Assembly: GCA_022592435.1 (NCBI GenBank)
Contig: JABYQS010000259.1
Coordinates: forward strand, 1-41,288
Direction: 5' to 3'
DNA length: 41,288 nucleotides
Origin: Cerioporus squamosus
Lineage: Eukaryota; Basidiomycota; Agaricomycetes; Polyporales; Polyporaceae
Numbering within the stretch: position 1 is the stretch's first letter; each line of letters opens with the position of its first letter. The translations under genes were made by a program, and so were the position numbers. Below, one piece after another: positions 10,823-21,260 of the stretch. Under the pieces are notes generated by a model. The model searched no databases. It saw only the letters and a list, made by a program, of their open reading frames with translations, and was not told the origin of the DNA.

Positions 10823-11577
10823 TGAGAGGAGCATTGCCGCGCCTTCCGGTGCAGGGTCGTCGGCGTGAGGCCGCCAGGGAGAGCGTGAGCCTCATATACA
10901 TGCGCGCATCACCATGTCACTCGGAGGAGACTGTGCTACGCGTCCGGCATTACAACATACAAGGCGCAATTTCCGCAATGAAACGCTGAGCCTCGCTGAA
11001 CTCTTCACAGAGGATGTTACACACGGACTGGCATGGACTAACCCAAAACTTACGTTGCCTGGTGAACCGTGCACACTAGTGAGTGGAGCTACCCTCGCGG
11101 TGCGATCCAGACCGGGGCGCAGGAGAAACAACCGGGAGAAATGGGGTCGCTCCGGGGTTGTGAATGCATCCATGTGCAGCAACAGAGCGATCAGCCAACA
11201 GTGCCTTCTCGGCATGTTGAGGCCGCGACAGCGACAGGCTCGGCGTGCGTTTTGTGCACGGGCAGCGGGTGTTTTTCTGCGTGCTCGGGCATATTACTAG
11301 TTTTTTTGTGCAGAGGTTGCCACTCGACGGGGGACAATGAACGGCCGGGGAGGACAATCGGCGGGACAGTTGTCGGGGAGAGAGGGCGGGGAGGCGCGCG
11401 CGTCGGCATGCGCCGTGATGGTAGATATTCGCTTAGCGCAGGCGGGACGTTCTTTCTTTTCATCCCCCTCCATCTCCCTTTTATCTCGTCCGTCCTTCCT
11501 CCTTCCCCTTCTCCGTCTCGGTTGTGTGCCTAACGCACCAGTCACTCTTTACACCCCCACGGTCTCTTCGACTCGGT
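10823..11577. other. Upstream region of PL14-4
   Basis: No supported gene. The segment 11440-11525 is strongly pyrimidine-rich on the + strand (runs of CTTTCTTTTC and CCTTCCCCTTCTCC), as is common in promoters of highly expressed fungal genes. Confidence 0.45.
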
Positions 11578-11583
11578 TATAAG
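11578..11583 (+). promoter_or_regulatory. TATA box of PL14-4
   Basis: TATAAG lies 41 bases before the ATG at 11619, just downstream of a long pyrimidine-rich tract. Confidence 0.5.
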
Positions 11584-11618
11584 CCCCCACTCTTTTGCTC
11601 GTGATCCAGGCCGCCACC

Positions 11619-13002
11619 ATGCACGCATACAGGACTCTCCTCGCCATCCTGGCCTTCACCCTCGCCTCCGCCTCTGCTGCCCCCCTCAACCGTCACAACA
11701 GGAGGTCATGCAGACCGCACTCTTCGGCCTCTGCCATCTCGGACATTGCGACCAGCACCGTCGCCTCTGTCTCCAGCTCGGCCAGCACGGCGGTTGCGAC
11801 GACCTCTGCTGCCCATTCCACTGTCACCAGCAGCTCAAAGGCCCCCGAGTCCTCCCAGCATGCGTCTTCCTCCCACGAGCCCAGTTCCACCCACAAAGCC
11901 TCTAGCACGAGCTCCAGTGCCCCGGAGTCCACCAGCAGCTCCTCGGGCTCGACCACAAGCGCGTTGAAGAAGCTCTTCCCTATCTCGTCCTCCAAGATCT
12001 GGACCACTTCCGACGCGTCCGACGATGCCCTTCCGCTCAACGACAACACCCTCGGCGTTACGAAGCTCCTCACCTCGCTCTCGCACAACTACGTGAAGGC
12101 ACCCGACGGCAAGTTCTCCGTCCAGGCCCACTACCCCAAGGGTTCGTACACGTACACCCACAAGCCCCAGGGTGGCTTCTCGTTCTACGCCAAGGGCCCG
12201 GACAACTTCAACCTCGAGAACGCGAAGGAGGCCACGCTCTCGTACTCGGTCTACTTCGAGGAGGACTTCGACTTCAACTTGGGCGGCAAGCTTCCTGGTT
12301 TCTGTGAGTCGCCGTTTTAGTTTGATTGGTTACAGGCGCCCTACAACGCGCGACGGGGACCCCGATTGGGCAGCCGTCGATCGTAGTCGTCGATCGCAGT
12401 GCGCCCCTATACCTATTGCTCCCGATCATACACATTGTACACGGACGCTGATACCTCTCGCAGACGGCGGTAACGACGACACTGTCGCCACCTCGTGCTC
12501 TGGTGGCCGCCGCGACGACCGCTGCTTCTCCACCCGCTTCATGTTCCGCCAGAACGGCAAGGGCGAGCTCTATACCTACCTCCCTCCCGACTTCTCCGCG
12601 AACAAGGCCGTCTGCAACGTCGCGCCCGAGTCTGACTGCAACGATGTCTACGGCGCCTCCGTCGGCCGCGGCTCGTTCTACTTCAAGGCTGGCACGCGCA
12701 CCACCATCGGCCAGCGCGTGAAGCTCAACGATGTCGGCAAGGAGAACGGCGAGCTCGAGCTCTTCGTCGAGGGCAAGAGCATCTTCACGGTCAAGGGTCT
12801 TGTCTACCGCAACAGCGACTCGGGCAAGATCCGCGGTATCCAGATGCAGACGTTCTTCGGAGGTGCGTTCTTCTCGCGCCTACCTCGACGCGTCAGTTCG
12901 GCTGACACTCTTTCCGCAGGTTCCGACCCTAAGTACGCTTCTCCCAAGGACCAGAACACCTACTTCTCCGACTTCTCGGTCGCCGTCACGGAGTCCTTCT
13001 GA
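11619..13002 (+). CDS. PL14-4: secreted PL14-like lyase with Ser/Thr-rich linker
   Basis: Exons 11619-12303, 12464-12862 and 12920-13002 give 388 residues. The start ATG sits in a perfect GCCGCCACCATG context and begins a signal peptide (about 1-21). Residues 31-115 form a Ser/Thr/Ala-rich stretch expected to be heavily O-mannosylated; it separates the N-terminus from the lyase domain (about 117-388) and is absent from the three sister genes. Putative catalytic residues are K224 (GGKLPG), S251 and R253, and Y265 and Y267 (GELYTYLPPD). The linker suggests a cell-wall- or surface-associated enzyme or a spacer. With the optimal start context, TATA box and pyrimidine tract, this looks like the most strongly expressed copy (inference). 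The catalytic role is as for PL14-2. Confidence 0.92.
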
Positions 13003-13738
13003 GCTGCGAGCTCCTCCGTCCCGCACCGACACGACGCGTCTCATCTGCTGTTCATCGCTATCGCACCGCACGACCTCTCACGCACGCGCATCCATCCCTA
13101 GCCCCCCTTTCATGCACGCACACAACCGCATCGCACATCCACCTGCATCTCTCCCATTGCACATCTAGTCTCGGTTTCCGCTACCCTTATTCTCTTTGCT
13201 CTTCCCCTCCCTTTCCTTCTCCTGCTACGCTCGACGCATACACACACACATAAGTTACGTTTCAACCTGTTATAGCGCCCGTGCTCGACGCACCCATCCT
13301 CGTCCAAGGCTTTCTTTTCCGTACTACGATTCTCTCTTAACGACCATCCGCGGCGGGACGGGCCGAGGGCATCGGCGCGCGAGGCTTTCGCGTCGGCAGG
13401 GAGGATTGGGACTGGGCGCTGCATATCGCATATGTATTTGATAGGCAGATAGATATCTGTATCGCCAGGGGCTTTTATGTCCGTTGCTCTATACGCATCG
13501 TCTTGAGTTGTGATCCGTTCCCTTCGTCGGAGTGCGGCGAAGGTCGTCGCTCACTTCAGCGCGCAAGCTTTTGGCTTAAACTACTCAATATTGGAAAAAA
13601 GGGTTTTTGTGTTGGCTGTGCTTACCTCGACCGTGCGCGTTAGATCATAGACCATGCGAGGTCATTCCAGGGGGTGAGGTGCGTGCCGGGTGAAGTAAGG
13701 ATACTTATATAGCAAAACATTTCCTGTTGGAACCCAAT
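13003..13738. other. 3' flank of PL14-4
   Basis: No supported gene; it includes the probable 3' untranslated region. The open frames here overlap the coding region or are low in information. Confidence 0.4.
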
Positions 13739-13809
13739 TGCATCCGCCGGGAGTCGAACCCGGAGCTAGGCCATGGGAAGACCCAATGTTACCGCTACAC
13801 CACGAATGC
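13739..13809 (-). tRNA. tRNA-Gly (anticodon CCC), second copy
   Basis: The reverse complement is identical, base for base, to the tRNA at 439-509, including acceptor, anticodon CCC and A73. Downstream on the minus strand a TTTT lies about 20 bases away (AAATGTTTTGC) as a pol III terminator. Flanking bases are not shared with the first copy, so only the tRNA itself is repeated. Confidence 0.95.
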
Positions 13810-14033
13810 TGCGCATGTGAACAGTGTCCTGCATACGTATGCGTTCTCGCCAAGTCCTATGGGGGTCGCGTCTCAACTCGAAATGCGATGTTGGGATCGA
13901 ATTCCAACATTCTTATCCTCGGGGAACAGCGACAAGTACACTACATTACAACTAGTGGTACAGTGTGTCGATTATGGTCCGGTGCCAAACACATCACATA
14001 TCCCAGCATGAGCCTCACCCTGCCAGTGAGGAT

Positions 14034-15200
14034 CTACTGGAGGTGCGCGTAGCTCTCCGCCGCATCCCAAGACAACAGCGCATCCGGCCCAATCTTCTCC
14101 ATGACCAGCTTCTCACTCAGCACCCACAGATTCTTCCCGAGCTCTTCGTCCTGCGCCTGCTTCGACTCCTCCGAGACCTTGCCCGCCTCGGTGAAGTAGC
14201 GCCCGTTCCAGCCCTGCTTCTCGACATCCTCGCTCTTCGCGGCCCACAGCGCGCTCAGGGAGCCCTTCTTGGGGCTGCGCATGAGCGGGACAACGGCGGC
14301 CTTTGCAAAGGTGCCCATGACGCGCGCGTACGCCTCCTTGAACTGCTCCGGCTGGTTCGTGTGGACGCCGCCGGGGTGCACGGCGAGCGCGAGGATGCGG
14401 TCGCCGTTCGGCCTGAAGACGCGCTCGAGGAGGCCGTACTTTGTGAAGAGGATGAGGGCGAGCTTGGAGCGGGCGTAGTAGCCGTTGGGGCCGAGGCCGA
14501 GGTCGGAGGTGACCTCGGCGGCGTTGGCGAAGGCGACGGAGGCGGGCGCGGTGCGGTGCAGCTCGGAGGAGACGGAGACGATGCGCGGGGCGGGGGCGTT
14601 GGGCAGGGCGGCGGTGCGCCGGAGGAGGGGGAGGAGGCGGTTGATGAGGAGGTAGTGCCCGAGGTAGTTCACGCCGAAGTGGCGGTCGATCCCGTCTGCG
14701 GTGAGTGCGAATGCGTTCACGCCGACGCCTGCGTCGCATATGAGCTGTTGGGAGTGGGTCGTGAGTTGTCTGGGCCATGGGCGAGATGGACGGAGGATTG
14801 CAACTTACGAGGTCGAGCCGCATCTCGGTTTCCCGGATGTTGTCGGCCACGTCTTTGACCATTTTGAGGTTCCCGAGATCGCACTCGACGAATGCTATGT
14901 CGACCGTTGGGTCTTCCTTCTTGATCGTCGCGACCGTGTTCGCGCCGTTCTCCTCCATCCGGGAGAGGACGAGGACGCGGGCCTTGGCCAGGGCGAGCGC
15001 GTGTGCGATCTCGAAGCCGATGCCCTGGATTCCTCCGGTGACGAGGGCAGTCTGTGCAAGTGCGACGTCATGGTCAGCCAGGATCACTCGGTGCTGGTGA
15101 AAGGTTCGAGAGCTCTCACCCGTCCCGACAGATCTGATTCTGCTACGGTCGACTGGTCGAAGGCCTCCTTGCTCTTCACCTTGGTGATGATCTTCTGCAT
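14034..15200 (-). CDS. Short-chain dehydrogenase/reductase (SDR)
   Basis: Exons on the minus strand are 15120-15200, 14809-15051 and 14034-14744, all in phase 0, giving 344 residues. The Rossmann fold is clear: the nucleotide-binding TGGIQGIG at 32-39, a modified CDAG (111-114) in place of NNAG, NYLGHYLL from 134, the catalytic serine in IVSVSS (about 168) and the Y-A-R-S-K tyrosine/lysine at 198 and 202. The layout matches the retinol-dehydrogenase or WW-oxidoreductase-like SDRs, which reduce or oxidise hydrophobic carbonyls with NAD(P). The substrate cannot be told. It is convergent with the second tRNA and has no obvious partner in the cluster. Confidence 0.92.
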
Positions 15201-15521
15201 GGTTGTCGTGCGTTCGTTAGGGTAATCGGCTATGTTGGGGTCTTGGTGTATGTGTTGCGTACGTTGATGCTACGATTCGGTGGTCTCCTGCATGTCGTAT
15301 AGAACAAAGGTTCTTAATGTCCTGCACGAGTATTGTGTACCGGAATATTCGTCATATATTTGCGTCATAGCGGCTCCCGTGGAAAGCGAACTTCGGGCTG
15401 AGCAGGGTTGAGCGCAGTTTGCCAAGTGCGCATCAGGTGCATCATGCAGTGGAGCAAGCAGCACGAGTACTGGGATAGCACCACAACGCCCACGAAAAGG
15501 AAAGATAGTCGCCAATCGTAA

Positions 15522-15917
15522 TCATATGTGTTGGTATCGTACCCAGACATGTGAGTAAGAAGTCACACGCCTGGATACGAGACCAACATGCACTGTTGTG
15601 CGGCACCCTTCCTCAGCGAACATAATGTCCTGTTGTCCTGCCCGTTTCGAATACCAGTTTGTGATGTCTGGTGGCAAAACTACGCCCGCGGGCATCTCTT
15701 GCATCGTCCTTGAGTCGTATTTTCGCAGTTTATCCACCTGGACTGGATGGTAGGGAAGGTCATCCCAGCCTTTCGAAACGGGAGAAACTGATAAGTAGTA
15801 TGTATCGGCCGCCCCGCTGATCAGCTTATAGTCAATGCAGCAAGTACCAGGACGCACTTTCACGATGTTATTATTCTCATCGACTTCGAAAATGTGCCGA
15901 CCGGAAATCTTCAGTAG
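15522..15917 (-). pseudogene. Unidentified coding-like fragment
   Basis: A minus-strand frame stays open from 15917 and includes protein-like text such as GRHIFEVDENNNIVKVRPG and GWDDLPYHPVQVDKLRKYD. It has no in-frame start with a good context, and a stop (15918-15920) sits just upstream, where CTTAG could also act as a splice acceptor. No upstream exon was found because the Rap1 promoter follows. It may be the 3' exon of a decayed gene. The family is not recognised. Confidence 0.3.
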
Positions 15918-15997
15918 CTAAGGGACATTTCGAGGAGGTAAGAAGTGGTGGTCATGATCAACTTCACGCAGAGGAAGGACTGGTTTGGGCCCGGGAC

Positions 15998-16041
15998 GGT
16001 TAGGGTTGAGATGCATCTGGAACCCTCAAATGGGGTTAGGG
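15998..16041 (+). promoter_or_regulatory. Telomere-repeat-like (TTAGGG) motifs in the RAP1 promoter
   Basis: GGTTAGGGTT at 15998-16007, AACCCT at 16021-16026 (the reverse orientation) and GGGGTTAGGG at 16032-16041 lie 142-185 bases before the RAP1 start. TTAGGG is the usual telomere unit in agaricomycetes, and such 'telobox' sites in promoters are bound by Myb factors in other fungi. Confidence 0.5.
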
Positions 16042-16067
16042 CCCGTGCGCCAGCGCCTGACAGAAGA

Positions 16068-16073
16068 TATATA
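16068..16073 (+). promoter_or_regulatory. TATA box of the RAP1 homologue
   Basis: TATATA lies 115 bases before the ATG at 16183 and 27 bases downstream of the last TTAGGG motif. Confidence 0.5.
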
Positions 16074-16182
16074 CCAACCACGGTGTCCTTGAGCTTGTCC
16101 GCCTTCTCCGGATCCCATTCCTTCCTTCTTCACCTCCACCCCGCCGTCGTCGTCATCATCTGACGCGACCAGAACGACTACG

Positions 16183-18524
16183 ATGGCAAGATCGCGTCAC
16201 AACAGTCCTCAGAACCAAGGCGTCTTCGTCGTCAACGGCAAGGCGGTGACTTTCTACTTGTGGGGCACGAGCCAAGACGACAAGCCCGGCTGGAGTTTGT
16301 TGCCAGGACAGAGGATCGCGTTAAGGCATAGGATTGAAGTGAGTGTCTCCCGCTACCTCGCCGAGGGAAATGGTCGCCCAGCCAACCTACTTAGGGAGAA
16401 GGAGGGCGCGTGTGCGACAACCGGAATGTGGACACGATCATTGTGAAGGACGCCGGGGTCCCCGACCTAGAAGCTCGATACAAGCTCTATACCAATCGCT
16501 ATGTGGAGCCTCCTGCATTTGTTGGGGCGTGCATTGCGAACCGTCGATATGCGCACAAGCCCGTGGTGCAGAAGTCGATGAGCGGTCGTCCCCCTGGAAT
16601 GTGAGTACTCCTTCCTCCCTTCAGAGTGGTCGCCGGGCGACAAGGTGGAACATGCAAGCGGACGAACTTCCACTGCCGCCATCCTCGTACATACTCCTGC
16701 AGAACATGGGCGTGTACTGAAAACAAGGCAGCTCCCGGGTGAACTTCACGCCCAAAGACGACATGAACCTATGCAAGTTCCTCGCGACCGCGGTTCCAGA
16801 GCCGGAATCGGGAGGTCGGCAGAGTAGTATCCTCTATGCCACATTGATGGCGCACGCCCGTGACCCGGATGTACGTGCATATAATGTGGACGTGTACGAG
16901 CATTTTTGACAACTTATCTCGGACGACAGACGCCCGACTTCAGGTGGGCTATCCGCCATACTGAGCAGTCGTGGCGAGAGCGGTACAAGACGCAAAGGAA
17001 GCGCTTCGATCCCATTATTGACGAGCTGGTGAGGAAGAACCCGCCCCCGGCGGATGGGAAGGGGCGGTTTGGGTACGACCGACGTATGAACAACACTCGT
17101 GCCTTCATGCGACTGCAGGAGCAGCTGCGACAAGAGGAAGAGGAAGAGGAGGGCGGACAGGGAGAAGAGGAGGAGGAGGGCGAGCATGGCGAACCAGAGG
17201 AGGAAGAGGGATACGGCGAATTCACACCCGGCCGAGATGACGAGGACGCGTACGAACACTCAGACGACGAGCCTCAACAAGAGGCTCCTCGTAGGAACGC
17301 ACGGAGAGGGACCGATCCTGGTCCTCGCGGGAGGGACGCTTCGCCCGAAGAGCCCCGCGAACGCGCACGGACGCATACAGGCCCTCCACAGCATAGCCAC
17401 AGTCCTGCTTATGAGTGAGTGCCAAGTTCGATGCATTCCACAATGTGTGTCAACGCCCGCTTCACAGCTTTGACTACCAGCCCGAGGAAGACTATGAAGA
17501 TCCGTCTGGGGCACAGAGGCGTCCTTCTCAGTCTCCCACCGCTCCTGAGCCGCCCCCTCAGCAATTGCGGAAGACCGTGCGGCCTCGACCCGTTCCGCGA
17601 GCTTCTGCTCCCGGCGTGATTCAGACGACACAGGTGCCGATGAGTTCGCAAGTCACGCTGGTCGGGCCGGTGCCCACCCAATTGCGGGCGGTTCCTGCGT
17701 CGCAGCAACAGCAGCAGGCGCAGGCAGGCCCGGGACCCCGAACCCTCGCACTGCGCCAAGGCGGGGTTCGCGCTGCGAGTCGTGCACATGCCGTTCCCGC
17801 GAATGATGATGAGGAGGACGAGGACGAGGATGAAGACGGCGAAGGAGAAGACGAGGACCAGCAGTCGCACACCATCGACCAAACGAACGAAGAAGAGCAA
17901 GACGTGGAGGGGCTGCTTAACCCTGACGGGAGCTACGACCACAGTGCCTCCCGGCTTTCGCCCGAGGCCGAGGAGCAGCTTCAAGCCTCTGAGGAGCAAG
18001 TCGAAATCGACGACGAGGAGCAGCCACTTGAAGGCTCTCCGTCCATGGATGAACAGCTCGACAGCGACGACGAGCGCACGCGTCAGAAGCTTCTGGACTC
18101 ACAGGCGAGGCCCTCTTCCCAAGCCAGGACCAGTCGCAAACGGCCCGCAGTCGAAGACGACGACGAAGACGAAGACGTGGAGTTCGCGCAAAGCCTCGAC
18201 TTCGACAACCCAGCACCGCGCCGATCCTCCGTGCTCCCGTCCCCCCGCCGTTCGCTCGCTCCTTCTACCCCTGCTCCAGGACGCGTCACCGTCAGCCGTC
18301 ACAGCAGCGGGTACGCGTCGTCGGAGAGCGCGGTGCCGCTGCCGCACACCCGGGCGAGTGCGGAGAAGAAGAGGCGGCTGGTCGAGGAGCCGTACGAGCC
18401 TCCGCCCGGGACAAGGGCTGCTGCGCTGAGTGCGAGGAAGCCCCAGCCTCAGGTGCCTAGGCCTCCGAGTCCGCAGAGGCGGAAGTTGCGTTCTCGTCCG
18501 GTTGCACAGGCACAGCGGCGGTGA
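16183..18524 (+). CDS. RAP1: Rap1-type telomere protein (BRCT + Rap1 Myb)
   Basis: Five exons, 16183-16338, 16395-16600, 16732-16870, 16930-17414 and 17468-18524, give 680 residues. An N-terminal BRCT-like region (about 10-110; GVFVVNGKAVTFYL, GGRVCDNRNVDTIIV) is followed by a Rap1-type Myb domain (about 124-200): NFTPKDDMNLCKFLA, the insert ILYATLMAHARDPD, and the final helix RHTEQSWRERYKTQRKRF (176-193). The rest is long, acidic and low-complexity (poly-Glu at 220-260, Asp/Glu runs, Ser/Pro tracts) and ends in a basic tail. Rap1 proteins sit at telomeres within shelterin-like complexes. No clear C-terminal RCT domain was recognised. The domain order is diagnostic; the name is by architecture, not by alignment. 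Confidence 0.85.
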
Positions 18525-19020
18525 TTGTGGGTCATTGATTTTGGCATGCGTGCCTGGTGCAATGTAAGCATACATACCCTCTGAGTTATGTGATCTTGGT
18601 AGAAGGTGCTGTGGCGAGCATGCATTGAAGCTTCTGCACATATGTCGTTGTCGTTCGTCTCATTGTTGGTTTACCTTAAATGTGTAAGGATGTCCTCCGT
18701 CGTGTACATGCCGTCGGGCTCCGAGTCAGTGTTGTTCGTTTTCAATTGGCAGTCTTGGTCTTCTTGATCGCCCGCACATTCTAGCCGTTCCGTGATGCGA
18801 TATCCTCCAGGAGTACACTTACTTACTGCCAGCAGAGGCTGGCCCACTATGTGTACTCTGATAGGGTTCCGATCCTGCTCGATCGCCGATCTACTACTAC
18901 TAGCAGGAGTACCGCCCCAGTCGTGCCTTCGTTCTGACGACCAGCGACCAGCGACGACCTCGTCCATCCTGCCCTTGCTCCATCACATGTACATCGACTC
19001 GGCCTCCACGTAGAAACGAG
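18525..19020. other. Intergenic region RAP1 to MT1
   Basis: Nothing beyond RAP1 3' and MT1 5' flanking sequence was seen; no TATA box stood out. Confidence 0.4.
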
Positions 19021-19925
19021 ATGGCTGAGCCCGACCATGCGCACCACCACTCTTCGCCCGACGAACACGACCATGAGCACGCTCATGGACACGAGAAACA
19101 CGACTTTGCCGCCGCCAATCGCGCATTCTTCGACCAGCACGCGCACGAGCACAGTCACGGGCACAACGACGCGCACAGCCGGGAGCGGGCCATCAGGCAG
19201 GTCAACGCGCTGAGGAATGCTTGGCCGGAGCTCTTCGACGAGGACAGCACGGTCGCGATGGACTACGCCTGTGGCACTGGTACGTCCGCCGTGCGCTGGT
19301 CCTATTAGCTGATGAGAGACGATCTATTGCGAAGGCTAGGTCTGGTCTCGCAGCAACTCTGCCAGTACGTGAAGAGCGTCGTGGGTGTCGATATCAGCCA
19401 GGCATCCGTCGACCTGTACAACACGCAAGGATCAAATCAGGGTCTGGCTCCTGAGGAGATGCGCGCTGTCTGCGCCGAGCTCAAGGGCGAGCCTGGCGAG
19501 CTGGACGGGCTCAAGTTCGACATCATCGTGGTGAGTCCCTGGCTTCTGTATCTCTCCTCGATCACGGCCAGTGCGTGCAGTCCCGGGTGCGTATTGACAG
19601 CTACCTTCTCTCGCAGTGCTGCGCGTCGTACCATCACTTCCCCTCGATCAACGATACAACGCGCATCCTCGCCTCCTTCCTCAAGCCAGGGAGCTCGCTG
19701 CTAGTCGCGGACATCAGAGCTTCCGAGGACGGCCGCGAGCTGTTCCCGGCAACACACCACCATCTCGTCCCGCATAAGCATGGCCTGAGCGAGGGCGCAG
19801 TGCGCGCGGCGTTCGAGGGTGCGGGGCTGGTGGGTTTTGATATGCGGGATGTGTTCAAGGCGAGGATGCGCCCGACGGGAGAGGAGGTGCAGTGGTTCGT
19901 TGTGCGCGGGGTGAAGGCGACGTAG
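19021..19925 (+). CDS. MT1: class I SAM-dependent methyltransferase, His-rich N-terminus
   Basis: Exons 19021-19279, 19340-19530 and 19617-19925 give 252 residues. The first 50 residues are very rich in His (HAHHH, HEHAHGHEKH, HSHGHND), possibly metal-binding. A Rossmann methyltransferase domain follows: motif I DYACGTG (81-87), split by an intron after T86, then the acidic strand end VVGVDIS, and later SYHHF, LKPGSSLLVADI and the final strand WFVVRGVKA. It resembles the UbiE/Methyltransf_11-25 type that methylates small molecules. The substrate is unknown. The gene is a close paralogue of MT2 (38552-39425) with identical intron positions and an identical 191-base exon 2. A FunK1 kinase lies near both copies. 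Confidence 0.88.
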
Positions 19926-19926
19926 G

Positions 19927-20375
19927 AGGAATGGCAGTGTTTGAGGAAGGTGCGCTCCGCAGAAGTTGGATGCCCGTCAAATTGTATGCTCACATTTCCT
20001 GCGCGACTCGTGGTTCCGTGGTAGATCTAGAACGGATCCTGGTTCAGAGCGGAAGCGAGCCACCGATAGTGCACCAGCCAGTGCTCCGTTGTCTCCACTA
20101 CGTAGGCGATCTACGGGCCCATTGAAGGAGGGACGCACGGCCAAGCCGCGAAGCTGCACTTATCATCCGACCTCGACAACTTGAAGTGACGGGGAAACTG
20201 TTGATTGACAGCAATGCGGCACGTCTACCTTTCAAGGAGGGTAGGGGCTAGGTAATGTTCGGGTCGACCGGTTGGTTGAATACCACAGAGCGTACAGGTC
20301 TGGCCTGCGACGGGCCAAAGCACACAGCTGGCAAGCGGTGGCGCAACGGACCAAAGAATGGGAGAGATATATAGC
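19927..20375. other. Convergent gap after MT1
   Basis: No supported gene or repeat between the convergent 3' ends of MT1 and the unidentified minus-strand gene. Confidence 0.4.
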
Positions 20376-21260
20376 TTACGTACAGTCGACAGCGAGTACA
20401 AAATCCAGATCAGAGGCGTAACATGGTGATAGCGCGAGAAGAAAGCTGGTCTGGTCCCGGTTCAGAGCTGCGACAGAAAATAGTGCGAAATGAATGAGCG
20501 GTTCACAGAACAAGCAATGGAAACGCGACCGTACGTGTTCTCTTCTGTCCAGGTACCACATCGCCTCGCCGGGCTCGTAGCCCATCTCCGTGAGCGTGTC
20601 GAACACCGCGTAACGCTGCTCCACGGTCAACTTCAAGGGTCAAGCCGGGCATCTCCCGGTTGTTGTAGAAGCTGACGATCTTCTCGATGCCGTCCGCGTC
20701 CTCTCCCCATACATCCTGCACATTCAGGGCAATCCTATGCTTGGCGTAGTAGTGGCGCCTGAGCCGGTCCCAGGTGGGGACGATGTCGTATGCACCGAGC
20801 TTCGACTTCTTCGAGAGGACGGCCCAGCCTTGCTTTTTCGCATACTCCAACAACACTTCGCCGTGCCAGACTATGCCATACCATGCCAATGGGATGTCTT
20901 GAGGGTCGTCACGGTCGCATTCGACGTAGACGGGGTTGAGCGGACGTGGCAAGATGGATGCGGGCAGCATGTTCCGAGCGGCGTAGCCCTTAGAACTCGT
21001 CGTCAGCACAAGGGGAACATATGCACTGGCTGATCTCGGCGCACCCCAATGACAAACTTCATGAGAGGCATCTTCTCGATCTTGCGTTTGCGCCCACGAA
21101 ACGCAGAAATAGATGGGAGTGCGGCCTTGCGTGCGGTGGGCGGGTCGACGGGCGACGATGAGTCAGGCCCAGACCTATCATCAGATGTCGAGTGAATGGA
21201 ACCGCCGCTCGAATCCGACTCGGAGGGACGAGATAGGGACTCGGGTGTTGTCATCGACAT
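20376..21260 (-). CDS. Unidentified protein, probable one-base frameshift
   Basis: Minus-strand exon 1 is 21045-21260 (72 codons, Ser/Pro-rich then a basic RGRKRKIEK stretch). An intron at 20989-21044 is followed by exon 2 from 20988. Exon 2 has the text VYVECDRDDPQDIPLAWYG, then VVW-like HGEVLLEYAKKQGW, a tryptophan/tyrosine-rich middle and IEKIVSFYNNREMPGLTL. At about 20637-20641 an extra C in a CCC run moves the coding-like text to another frame (LTVEQRYAVFDTLTEMGYE..AMWYLDR). Without a correction, the protein ends at 20503 after 233 residues with an unrelated tail. The family is not recognised; it resembles lineage-specific, intracellular basidiomycete proteins of unknown function. The end is uncertain: 20376 is the stop of the second frame. 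Confidence 0.55.

Noticed and set aside
13965..14858. 297-codon plus-strand open frame
   Set aside because: It is the antisense shadow of the SDR gene; the minus-strand reading has all SDR motifs and good introns.
17409..18289. Large open frames on the minus strand inside RAP1 exon 5
   Set aside because: Shadows caused by acidic and Ser/Pro repeats of the sense strand.
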